A stretch of DNA of 64,000 bases from Immersiella caudata. Lineage: Eukaryota > Ascomycota > Sordariomycetes > Sordariales > Lasiosphaeriaceae. Both the position numbers and the translations under genes were made by a program. The notes beneath the pieces are model-generated. The model saw only the letters and a program-made list of their open reading frames with translations, searched no databases and was not told the DNA's origin. Location of the stretch: positions 620,001-684,000 of the forward strand of contig JAULSU010000003.1 of assembly GCA_030512335.1 (NCBI GenBank). The letters are read 5' to 3'. Below are positions 1 to 10,867 of this stretch, piece by piece; the first letter of the stretch is position 1, and every line of letters begins with the position of its first letter.

Positions 1-1964
1 TCGCGGATAGCAATGCAACCCCAATTCCCAAACTCTAAATCTATCTCGAGCACGGACGAGCACTTTAACTTTTGGGCGCGCGGTTTGCTGTGCCGCACAG
101 CGTTCAAATTCGGGAAGGGAACAGTTCCCTTTGGGGAGGCTGCCAACCGCCGGAAAGCTTAAAACCCCAAACCAGGGAACCCCACATCCCCCCCTTCCAT
201 TTTCCTTTCCCTGAACGGCCTGACTTGGCGTCCGGCATGAAGGCATATCATGCCGCGCTATACCCGCAGTAAGCAACGAAAGTGACCCGCTGAATGCACA
301 GCGTGTGTCTGCGCCCCGCGCCACGTGACCCGCACCGCAACTAGGACTCGGCCCTTTTCCCACGGCGCTCAGCCCAGGCGGAAGGGGGGGGGGCGCTCGG
401 CTAATATGATGTAATCTGTCCTGGGGGAAGGTAAAAGAAATTTTGGGGGCTAGGCTAGGCTAGCAGCGGTCCAGCCGCTTTTTGTTCTGGGGTTTCAACG
501 GCAGACATTATGGGGCGCGATGCAACCGCGGCAGATGCAGCGCCGCATCGGCTGCCACGGGCACGAGTTGCAAGCGAGAGGAAGAGAGAAGGGGGAAAAA
601 AATGCTGGAGAAGCGGTGACGGTACAGGGGACGGAAGCGAGGGAAGGGAGCGACAGCAGGGTACTGCGCAGGTATGCAACTGAGTGTGGGGAGCGTGGAG
701 GAAATCTGGGATGGCCCGACGTGCCGATTGAGCGTTACTTTCCGATCCGCTCGTGGTCGCTCACGAGAAGATGTTGACATTCGACGTATTTCTTTTCCGT
801 GCACTCCTTGCACCCATTCCATACAGCAAACACCATTGCAGTTTATTTTATTTCTTATTTTTAGTTTTGAGTTTTTCTTGACTTTCCTATCGCAGACGCC
901 GAAGTGGTGGTGCGATGGCGCCCTCCCTCAGGTACCCTTACCCCCCACCGACCCGCACTGACAGTGGTTAACACCCACGAGAGGCAACCCCCCCCCCCCC
1001 TGGTCATCAGTCTGGCCAGGACTGGCGGATTACTCCGACTCGGACGACAGGACAAAGAAAGTGGTGATAGTATTATCTGGGATCCCAAATCTACACGCCG
1101 GCGAAATGCACGTGGACGTGGCGTGGAGGCCAACCGTCCGCCTTAAAATCCGGGGTTAATATGGATAATGGCAGGCTTTAAATGGCGGTGCCCTTACCTC
1201 GCAAACTCCCTGACGTCGATTGCATGCCGGGGGCGTCGACAGCGGCACGGAAAATAATAAGGGGCTAATGAGAGACGCTGGCCTCCTAATTAGGACTACG
1301 GCCTCGGTGCTTCTGGCAGTTGTGCACCACTCAAGAAGAATCCGGCACATGCTTTGGACAGCCTGAGCCCACATCTGATGATGGTTCGTGATGGTCTTCA
1401 TGCTGCCTTGGCACAACACGGCAGTGAAGGTACCTCTGCCATGGCACGTCGTCCGAAGCCCAAAGTGATGTGCGATGAAAGCGATGCTCCGCGATCTAGG
1501 CCTGCCCCCCCTGACACCCATCAATGATACTCAATAATACCAAGCTCGGGGCTAGGGGAGCACCATGCCTAGTTTCCGATGGATCGTGCCACCACCGGTG
1601 GAGTGGGCAGCTATGACCGCGAACCAGGAGTTACCAGGAACCTTTAAACCTGGGATGTCGCCTCGACGAACCCGCTGGCGTTTGCCCTGTTGGTTTGCTT
1701 GATTGCGAACGGTGACTGTCATTATTGATCCCATCCCAAAATCTTGGACGTCACCCTCTCCGCCGGAGCCCTCCCCCCTCCTCTTGTTTTTCTTTCTTCC
1801 TCCTCCTCCTCTAGGCCCCCCACGTCCATACGTTGTATGTCTTGCTGTCATCACCGCTGCGCGTCGTGCCGGCATCTCCTTTTCTCTTCGCCGCGTCTCC
1901 TCACCACTCCCCGTCGATAACCCGGGAATCATCACCACCACCGACAAAATACAAAACAGCCACC
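1..1964. other. gene-free upstream region
   Basis: I see no convincing coding region here; the open frames are short, overlapping on both strands and without recognisable motifs. A 13-base C run lies at 988-1000. The last ~250 bp before the ATG at 1965 are pyrimidine-rich, which is common in fungal promoters and 5' UTRs, so this is probably the promoter of the TmpA-like gene. Confidence 0.5.
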
Positions 1965-4254
1965 ATGTCTCCCCCACCGCCCCCCGCCTGGACACACCTC
2001 TCCGACACGGAAAAGGGCCTCTACGACGCCCATGACCCAGAGAAACCCCCCCTCGAAAACCCACGCCCCCTCCCCCTCGCCCACATCGACACCAAACCCC
2101 AAGTCCTCGAGGTCGAAACCGCCCTGAGCATCTACTCCCCGCTCTCCCCCGTCCACGAGGGCCTCACCCCCTTCAACTCGGTCCCCGAACTCTCTCTCTC
2201 GTGGCCCGACAAGAAATCCCCCTTTCAGCCCCTCGACACGACGCTCAAACCACCCCCTGCTCCCACGAGTCGCATCCCAAAGGCCAAGCCAAAAGCGAGC
2301 AAGTGGGTGCTCTTCAAGCTGTGGTTCAACACGTACCGCAAGTTTTTCACCTTTGTGGTGTCGCTGAATGTGACGGGCATCGTGTTGGCGGCGCTGGGGC
2401 GATTTCCGTATGCCGAGAATCATTTGGGGGCGTTAGTGTTGGGGAATTTGCTGTGTGCGGTTTTGATGAGGAATGAGCTGTTTTTGAGGTTTTTGTATTT
2501 GATTTCCATTTATGGGTTGAAGGCGGTAAGTTATTTTTTTCTTTTTCAGTTTGGGTTTTGGAAAAGAGGGAGAGGGGGGTTGGAGGGGGGGAGAAAGAAA
2601 AGGGGTTTTGTTGACGGGGGAGATATCAACACCATTGAGGATTGTGGTGGTGATGATGGCAGATGTCAACAAAACCCCTATACTTCTTCTCCTGGCCCCC
2701 AACTTGGACACAATGTGGTGTGCCAAGAACTTCCTCCCCCCCCCCAAAGTCACATCCTCTGACCCTATCCCCACGCCCAAACCCCCTTATTTTGCCAGTG
2801 TCAACGCTAACAAACACACAGTGGGCACCAGTATGGATGAAGATCGGCGTCACCTCCATCCTGCAGCATGTAGGTGGAATCCACTCCGGCTGCGCCCTCT
2901 CCGGAGCCGGGTAAGACCTCCCCTCTGTCTTCCACCCAAACCACACTAACAATGTGCAGCTGGCTGGTCTACAAATGCGTCGACATCCTCCGACACCGCA
3001 GCGCCCAACACAACGCCATCATCGCGTCCGGCATCATCACCAACGTCCTGGTCATCATCTCCGTACTGAGTGCCTTCCCCTGGGTTAGGAAGTATGCCCC
3101 CCCCTTATTCCCGCTACTTCTTCATGAAATTAGCGAACTTGAAACTTGGAGACTAACAAAAAAATAGCTACCACCACAACGTCTTTGAACGCCACCACCG
3201 CTTCATCGGGTGGCTTGGTCTTGCGGTAGGTTCTTTGGACATGTTCAGGGGTTTGGCTTTAACTGACGGATGGGCAGACGACGTGGGCGTTTGTGGTCAT
3301 GGGCAACTCTTGGGACTTCCGATATGGCGTGTGGCGCGCGGATGCCAACTCGATGCTGAGCGCGCAGGAGTTTTGGTTTGCCGTGTTTATGACCATCTTG
3401 TGAGTTTTTCCCTTGCTGAAGGGTGTGAAAGGGGGGAAGGACTGACTGGAATAGTATCTTGATCCCGTGGTTTACCCTGCGCGAGGTCCCGGTTGAGGTT
3501 GAGATTGTAAAGCCCCCTTTCTTTTCTTGCCGAGGCATATTGTGGCTAATGAATCGCAGCCTTCACCCAAGGTGGCCATCCTCAAGTTCCAGCGTGGCAT
3601 GCAGCAGGGGCTGTTGGGTCGCATCAGCCGCACTTCCATCATGGAGTATCACGCGTTTGGCATCATCAGCGAGGGCCGCAAGTCTGGCTGCCATTATATG
3701 ATCTGCGGTGTCCAGGGCGATTTCACGCGGGATCTGGTCAACAACCCGCCCAAGACGGTGTGGACGCGGGAGTTGAAGTTTGGTGCGTACCCTTTTATCA
3801 ACAACCCCCCCCCCCCCCTTTTTTATTTATTTTCTTTCTCCCATCTCATGAAAAGAGTGGCCACTAACATCATGTAGCCGGCGTCGGCCACGCCTCCGCC
3901 ATGTTCAAACGCGGCATCCGCATCTGCACGGGAACGGGCATCGGCGCAGCCCTCTCAACCTGCATCCAATCCCCCAACTGGTTCCTCATCTGGATCGGCT
4001 CCGATCAGGAAAAAACCTTTGGCCCGACCATCACCGGGCTCATCTACAAGAACATCCCGCCCGAGCGCATGATCCTCTGGGACTCCAAGAAGCGCGGCGG
4101 CCGACCGGACACGGTCAAGCTCCTCAAGGAGACGTGGGATAGCTTCGGCGCCGAGGTCATCTTCATCACCTCCAACAAGCAAGGCAACGACGAGATGATG
4201 CAGGGGTGCGCCGAGGTAGGATTGCACGCATTTGGCACTCTTTGGGATTTTTAA
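1965..4254 (+). CDS. TmpA-like integral membrane flavoprotein (8 exons, 537 aa)
   Basis: Spliced by hand: 1965-2525, 2822-2910, 2960-3091, 3168-3225, 3278-3399, 3455-3506, 3560-3782, 3878-4254; all junctions are GT-AG and keep frame. The start has a good context (CCACCATGTC). A Pro-rich N-terminus of ~110 residues is followed by hydrophobic helices (about 127-145, 155-180, 235-258 and 312-333). The soluble C-terminal half ends with a GTGIGA nucleotide-binding loop near residue 431 and a C-terminal FGTLWDF, reminiscent of ferric-reductase/NADPH-oxidase NAD-binding modules. The family includes A. nidulans TmpA, a plasma-membrane flavoprotein acting in a conidiation signalling pathway, and the C-terminal part of some adenylate-forming fungal proteins. 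Here the protein stands alone, without an adenylation domain. Family assignment is from recalled motif patterns; the role in sporulation is inferred. Confidence 0.8.
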
Positions 4255-5530
4255 GGCCTTCAAAGAAAACCCCCTTCTCCTTTGTTGACAAGGGACACAC
4301 AAATCGGAGGACTCCTCCCCTTTTTGATCAGAGGGGACGGATGGAAGGTATCGCATTCAAACGTTCGACACGTCATCATCAGCCTAGAGCTCTTCTTCCT
4401 CTTCCTCCTCCACTTACATACATCCATCAACATATCAACATCAACATCAACAGCATTGTGTAGAGCTCCCCTTTTTTTCTTCATCTTCATTCGGAGACAC
4501 ATATTTGTTGTTCTTGATTGTTATCCCTGGTCTTTTTATTTTATCCACACTTTACATAAATTCATCTTCATTGAGAGAGCATGGAGGGTTTGGGTTTTGT
4601 TGGGGGAGGTAGAAGACGAACGACGAAGGACGACATAAACTAGCATTTGGACAACATTGGGAATTGGGTCGGAGGCAGAGGTAGAAATCATTTGGTTATC
4701 GAGGGCCCGCCTGACCTACGTGTAGGGTATGGATGAGCGGAGGGATATGGTGTATTGTATGGTACCCTTGCCTTCAATGTGTATCAGTCGACATGAGTTA
4801 GTTGTTGTTTGACAGAGCCACAATCAGACAGACTTCTCACTTTTTTCCATGAAATTGAGGTTGGTGCCGATGTTTTGGGCTGATTTTGTGACTGCCGAGA
4901 ACGAGGTTGTTTGGCGGATCCAAAGGATCATCAGTTATGCGTCCGTGGCTCAGGGGTCCGAAAGTGGCAGTTTTCCCAGTTGGGGCGGTTGTCGGGGGTT
5001 TTACGGTGACACGGCATCGGACACATGGATTTGCAGGCAGGGATCGTCCCTGTTGAGCCTCCGCGGCAATCGCGGGGGACCGTCGAGTCGCGGGAGAATG
5101 GAACGGGTGTGCTTCGGGACTTCTTCAATGTCCGGGGAACACCCAAGGGAACCCCTCGTGATCGTGCAAGTGACCGCAGCCAAATAACGATGGTGCGCCT
5201 GATTGCCGATTCTGGTATGAAGAGAGCGTGTACACCCCAAGCTTTATCCTTTCTTTCGACGTGTTTCTTCCACCTCCACCCTCTTCCCGGCCTGATTCCC
5301 GAATTCCCGAATTTGTTTACCGCCTTCCGTCTTCATCCAGATGACGCCTACCTCCACTCCTCAGCTCCAGAACCTCTTCCGCCGAGTCCGCCGAGTCTTC
5401 GCTTGAACTTTGGAGGCCGCTCGGTCGTTCACGCCGTGCTGTCCGTCGACTTTTGAGTTGGAACGGGGGTGTCAATGGTCAAAACCAAGGACTTTCATTG
5501 AGATCCACGTTTCCATCATCAGTTGCCCGC
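4255..5530. other. gene-free region, 3' flank of TmpA-like gene
   Basis: The first ~350 bp are T-rich with ATCA(A/T)CA-like repeats around 4420-4455 and probably form the 3' UTR of the upstream gene. The remainder has only short overlapping open frames. I see nothing else that can be supported. Confidence 0.45.
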
Positions 5531-7691
5531 CTAAGCGTTCGAGATCGAGCAGTCCGAGGAGAATAGAAGAGTTTAGCGCGGTCACCTCGTCGCCGGGTCC
5601 AACCACTTACCGACTTTTACTCCCACCGACATGCAGGCCGTGAGCCCGCCCGCGAAAGTGCCGAAAAGGGGCTGCCCTCACCCACTGTACGAACACATCA
5701 GTTGACATCTCTCCGTGGCGCCGGGATCGCCGTAGACACTCCGCCATCTAGTAACGGTCTAGCCGACTGTTCAGCTGCCACAGCTCGAAAAGGGGCTACG
5801 TCACAGATGACCCAAGTTCTAGTTGCTGACCAGCGCTGCTCGAATGCTTTGTCCCGTCCGATGCTGACAGAAAGAACGAATACCCTGGGGAACTCACACA
5901 CTACCATCAAATCAAGTCGATCGTGCAAGCCACACTTCCTAGCATCGCGTTAGGCAACGAGCGACAACACTTGGGGTGATTCGGAAGCATGAAGTACATC
6001 CTGTTCCGCGGTAGGGGTTGTCAGAGCCTGCGCCAGACCCTTGGAGTTCGGAGCTCACTCACGCCCTGTGCTAGAGACAATATAGTTTGACGTCATGATG
6101 GAGCTCGACATACAGTCTACCAAGAAAGAGATTAGTATCTCCATGCTCATCAGTTGTTTAGAGATAGGAGGAGTCCGCTTACCCACTAGGCATCGATATG
6201 ATGTTCAGTATCCCGTGGTTGACGTTGACGCTGCCTTGGGTTTGACAGAGGGATCGACTCACGAGCTATCATAGCCTTAGCCTCATCTCTGCCTCGAGAC
6301 GTAAAGTGTCCATCATGGTCCAGGGGACATACCGACTTCAGCGGCACCCGTAAGCCCCAGATTCGGTAGCAGGATGTGGGTGGCACTCACACACTGCACC
6401 CTAGTATTAGACACGGAATCCATGATAAACGCCCTTGGTGTAGTACCCGGAGCGCTTATGCACTGTAAAATCACCAGAGTGAGCCACAAATGAAACAAGG
6501 GGACTCATGGCCAACTCAGGGGAATCTCCTGTGAGACCTTGCTAGCTTGGGATGTTGTCTTGGATCATCTGCTCGCAACTCACCTACTCAACAAAGCGAG
6601 AAACTCATTAGTTCCAACCGAGAAGCGGCCAATGGTGTGTCACTCGCTTGCTGTGCGCCTCAGTTTCGTGTCTGGCCAGAGGCATATCCCTTCTCGATTT
6701 AAACCAGCTTGAAGCCAAGAGGGACTCAAGCATTTCTGGGACATTGAGAGGACGTGAGCAACCTCCAGGTAAAGGCTGGATATGGGAGACTGACAGGCGT
6801 CTATGATCCCAATTAGCAACCCGTCGGAAATGGCGATGAGAATATGGAGAGAAAGAATGCCGGTCGATGGTGGGATAGGGGACCACTTACGCACTATTTC
6901 ACAGTATCAACTAAATGCCTTCATAAATGTGGACTGGGCAGTGGTCTGGAGAAAATACTTACACCCTGGTACCAGTCAGATCCTCTTCCGCTCAACCCCC
7001 CACGCAGCCTACAAGAAAGGAAAGGGGTTCTTACACACTAGCGTCCTGCCATCAGCCGCGTCGTCGTCTCACTAGAAGGGCTGACTTGGTCCGAGTCCGG
7101 ACTTGCGCACTACCAACGCAGGTTAGCCATATAGACGGATGGTGATAGGAGTAGCACGCACCTACACACTGTTGTAACATCCCAGCATCATGTCAGCGGG
7201 GCTGCCCTGATCTGACACACCGAGGGACTCACATCCTAGCTGGAGTCAACTTTCACCACTGGTCAATATCTCGACACCTGGCCATACTTACGGGTTATCC
7301 ATACAATATCAAAGAGATGTTAGACGGCCCTCTGCGAAGAAGCCGACCAGAGCTGAAGCGTGGCGGTCAAGAGAAGCGACTGACCATCTTGAAACATCAA
7401 CATCTCCTAGTTAGCCTCACCGAACTCCTTCCAACAACACTAGCTTGCAAGCTCACCGGCTGTGATAAAACATCATATCTGTCAGCGGGACTGGTCAGCA
7501 TAGAAAGCTGCCTCTTTGAGCAGGAAGAAACTTCATCATGCTCTGCGGGAAAGTCACCAGGTAACAACAATCAGTAACTTCTTGATTGTCACCAAACCAC
7601 CAGCGTTAATTCCCGTCAACTCACACACTGCTATACTGTCAGTCGTCTTCCCTTTTCCCTTGACCATGTACTGGGACACCCACGCAAGACT
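5531..7691 (-). other. tandem array of spliceosomal introns separated by 3-nt exons
   Basis: Read on the minus strand, the pattern branch site - AG - three bases - GTRAG recurs 14 times exactly. The 3-nt spacers are at 7625, 7457, 7233, 7035, 6963, 6891, 6584, 6391, 6263, 6183, 6063, 5898, 5682 and 5611 (lowest coordinate of each). Five or six more occur with variant donors: 7166 (GTAGG), 7107 (GCAAG), 6648 (GCGAG), 6333 and 6114 (GTATG), 5998 (GTACT). The DNA between spacers has fungal intron lengths: 56, 64, 56, 69, 69, 69, 61, 55, 67, 77, 66, 48, 62, 59 and 68 bp. It usually carries CTGAC, CTAAC, CTAAT or similar 10-30 bp before the AG. Five stretches (7236-7456, 6651-6890, 6394-6583, 5685-5897 and part of 7460-7624) are not fully resolved; some show what look like mutated sites. 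A 6-nt exon (7684-7689) precedes the array. No long coding exon is found. It may be a hyper-split microexon gene, a non-coding transcript or a decaying gene; the function is unknown. Confidence 0.6.
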
Positions 7692-10600
7692 TCAAGGCAA
7701 CGCCCCAGACATGTTAGTCAGACGAAATCCCGAGCCTGCGGTGGAGCACGAACAAGCTCTTTGGATACCTATCAGCCCGTGATCCAACCTAGGGAACGAG
7801 CGGGTTATGGACGAGCCCTCTGAGATAGAATCTGGAACACGTCTTGCGGCGTGGCGCGTGGCGTGCCATCGTTACCGTTGCCAGGGGGACCGAGGGTTGC
7901 ATGATGGTTGAACTATGATCGAGGGAGGAAAGATATGATAGGCAGTGGGGATACATCGTCAACTGGGCGAGGTCGGCGTTCTTGCTCCTCAGTTATGAGT
8001 TCGAGGAAACTGTCAATGATCACCGGCCCCGCTGCATTCTGCACGCCTGTGAGCAGTCAACCGAGTTTGCCAGCATAGTATCCGGCTGGTGGGTGCACGG
8101 CAGGTGTGCCATCGCGGCCCTTGGAGGTCACTGGATGGCACAAGTACGACTTTGAGCGGTCCTCCTTGGGCCCATGCATCTCAGGCTCCGTCCATTCGTC
8201 TGAGAGAACTTCGACCAGACGGTCTACGGGGTTGCGAGAGGATTGACTTCAAAGTCAAAGAGGGGGAACCACTTGCATTCTTTTCCCAGACTGACAACGT
8301 AAAGAGGAACTGGGGGCTTAAAGTGGATGACAGAACAAGGGGGAGAGAAGCCTGAACCACGACGCGATATCGCGTTCTGTCCGGGAAGCTGCAGACCTTG
8401 TGAAATGTAACAACCGCAATCGTTTTGTGCCCAAGCTGCACAATAGCGGCGCGCTCCATCCTTGTCCTGTTCAGTATCGATGCCCCTTTGCGAGTGGGGC
8501 CCGAATCTCTGAGATTTACGCCAAGGGGCTGCGACATTAGAGATCCGCTGCAAGGGTTGAGGTTCATGCTTGTGGAGAGTCTCGATCGCATCCGGGTTTT
8601 GAGGGAAAAATCCACAGTGGAGATCTCCGTTCTGTGCTCAATCAGCGCAGCAAGATTGGAGAAGCCTGAGGCTGCCATGAGACAGGCTTCTGGCTTTGGC
8701 GTACAGCCTCGGCAGGTTTGCGCGCTGGTAAATAAGGGTAGCGGTTGTCGTGGGCTGAAAATAGCAGCCTCCAACGCCAATGTTGCAGAGGTGTGAGCTT
8801 CATCGAACCTGTGAGCGGAGTCAGCCACTCGATCGATCGCTGCCGTTGAATGTAGGTCACCCGAGCCCCACAAGCGAGCCCCGGACTTCGCTAAAAAAGC
8901 CCCAAGTTTGGGCCCGGCAGAACCCAAGCGAATTCCCGAGGACCCAGCTTTCTGTTCCGCCATTTTCCTGGGGACGAAGGAATGGGGAGTCCACATCGCT
9001 TGACCGTTTAGGATTGCGGCTGAGACTCTGGGCCTGGATATGGGAGGTCTTGGGAGACCGTTGGCTGGACCATCGAATCGACCACCAAGTAGTCGGTTGG
9101 ACGCTGACTGACCAAACAGAAGGGCCACTGCCGCTGAGACGTGCGTCAGCCCGAGGGCGTCGGCCACTGAGATCATCGGACTGGCCGTGTCCACGCCGCC
9201 GAGCCACACGGCGCGATGGTCTCCGCCAGCACGAGGCACAAAGGTCTCGAGCGAGGAGCGAAAGAAGAGAAAAGGAGGGATGGCAAAAAGGCAAACCCTT
9301 GCTCGGCCAGCCACAAGGGGGCGGAAGAACGAACGCAGGGTGCCCACATGCATTGTGCTGTGCTGCAAACAAAAACACCGCCTCGACGAATCACAAGTGC
9401 ATAGAAATTGCATTTGCAATGCAGCTTTTGACAGTCCGGGCTCAATTCGTCGAATTGCTTGACTCACGTGTTGTTGTCAACAGACGATAGCTTCAGGATT
9501 GGAAGAGGCAGGTCGCTCAGGGCTCAGCACGGGATGTGACAGGGGTCGCACCTGCCAGCAGGGATGAGGTCATTTGTGTGGCTCGCTGCGATAAACAACC
9601 AAATTGACCCCTGTCCATGGTTGCGACCGCAAATCCGTTGCGTGCAGACCATTTGCCTGTTTCACAATTTCCCCGTTCTTTCAACCTTGCGAATGACCAG
9701 ATTTGGCCCTGTCTTGGATATACGAATTTGCATCGCTACCACGCCCCGGGCCGCGGATTCTATTAGCTGTTGACGCCACCACTTTCAGCTCCTCTCAGGC
9801 CCCTCCAGACCTGCTGATCGCGAGAGACGCTTTTGTTGACCTGTCCTACTCAAAGAGCGGCCGGGCTGTGGAAAAACGACCCGCTAGGGGGCACAGACAA
9901 GGCGAACGTTGCCCGGCCTCGCCGCATGCAAGAAACTTGAGATCTGAGCGGCGCCCGGGACCTGGACCCTCGTCTCCACTGAAAAAAAAAGAGAAGGCCC
10001 GGCGCGCGGTTCCCTGGTCACATCGAGCCCACCCTCGTCTCGGTGCCGCTTTCCTCCCAACAGGATTTGCGGTGCAGCAGGTCTGGCGATGTAAAAACAG
10101 CAGCACCCATTTCTTTTTCATCCCGAGCCGCTACCACACCTTTTTGGCTCTGCATTTCCCTCGCTTGGCCTGCGTTTTTAAAGTAGGCAATACCCTCGGC
10201 GGCTCATCCCTCTCGCCGGACCCTCTAGTCAATTCTGACTTCCATGCGTATGCAGGCCACCGCCGACCGACGGAACACAGCATCCACTCCGGAGCACGGT
10301 AAATAAACACTATCACTGACTCGGAGTCCACTCAACGCCCGGAACGCGACGGGCTCGTCACGAATCGCCAGCCCTGCCGCTGCGCTCTTGCCGGCCATTC
10401 GCCCCTTCGGTCGCGCGATCATCCCCGCAGCGCAGCGATTCGACCTCCCTTTTTTTTTTGTTGTGCTCCACAGACCCTTTCGCGGGCGCCCAGATGCAGT
10501 AGCAGCTGCATGCTGGAACCTCTGGCGCCTCCAACCACGAGCCACAGTTGCCATTCGCTGACAGGTTTCGGCAACCCCCTTTCACGCCCCAACGCCACCG

Positions 10601-10867
10601 GAACTGCGAAGGGGAGAGAAAAAACGAGCGCAGGGCAAGACAGGGATTCCCGACCGAAGCCGTGAACCATCCTGCAGCGAGCAGAACTGTTGAGCGGCTG
10701 CGGGACGCAACAAGGCATACAAGACACCGGTGATGGCTCGATGACATCAAACCTCTACCATCGCATATCACCGGTCTCAATTGATTCCCAGGGCGTCTGA
10801 GTGCCCATCGCCCCAACCGGGTCGAAGCCATCGTCGCCCGTTAGCCGCATACTAGCACCCCGAAGCC
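7692..10867. other. gene-free region upstream of the F-box/WD40 gene
   Basis: An open frame of 428 codons on the minus strand (8181-9467) is the longest here, but its composition is Ser/Arg/Pro-rich, it has no recognisable domain, and other frames over it are also open, as expected in GC-rich DNA. I do not call it a gene. The stretch 9500-10860 probably holds the promoter and a long 5' UTR of the gene starting at 10868. The 5' part of the intron-array transcript (minus strand, above 7691) would also lie here, but I could not define its first exon. Confidence 0.4.

Noticed and set aside
5634..5645. Plus-strand AG-GCC-GTGAG match
   Set aside because: A single match on this strand is in line with chance, unlike the minus-strand series.
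8181..9467. 428-codon minus-strand open frame
   Set aside because: No domain, signal peptide or coherent helix pattern; Ser/Arg/Pro-rich composition and open frames on the other strand are expected from GC-rich DNA.
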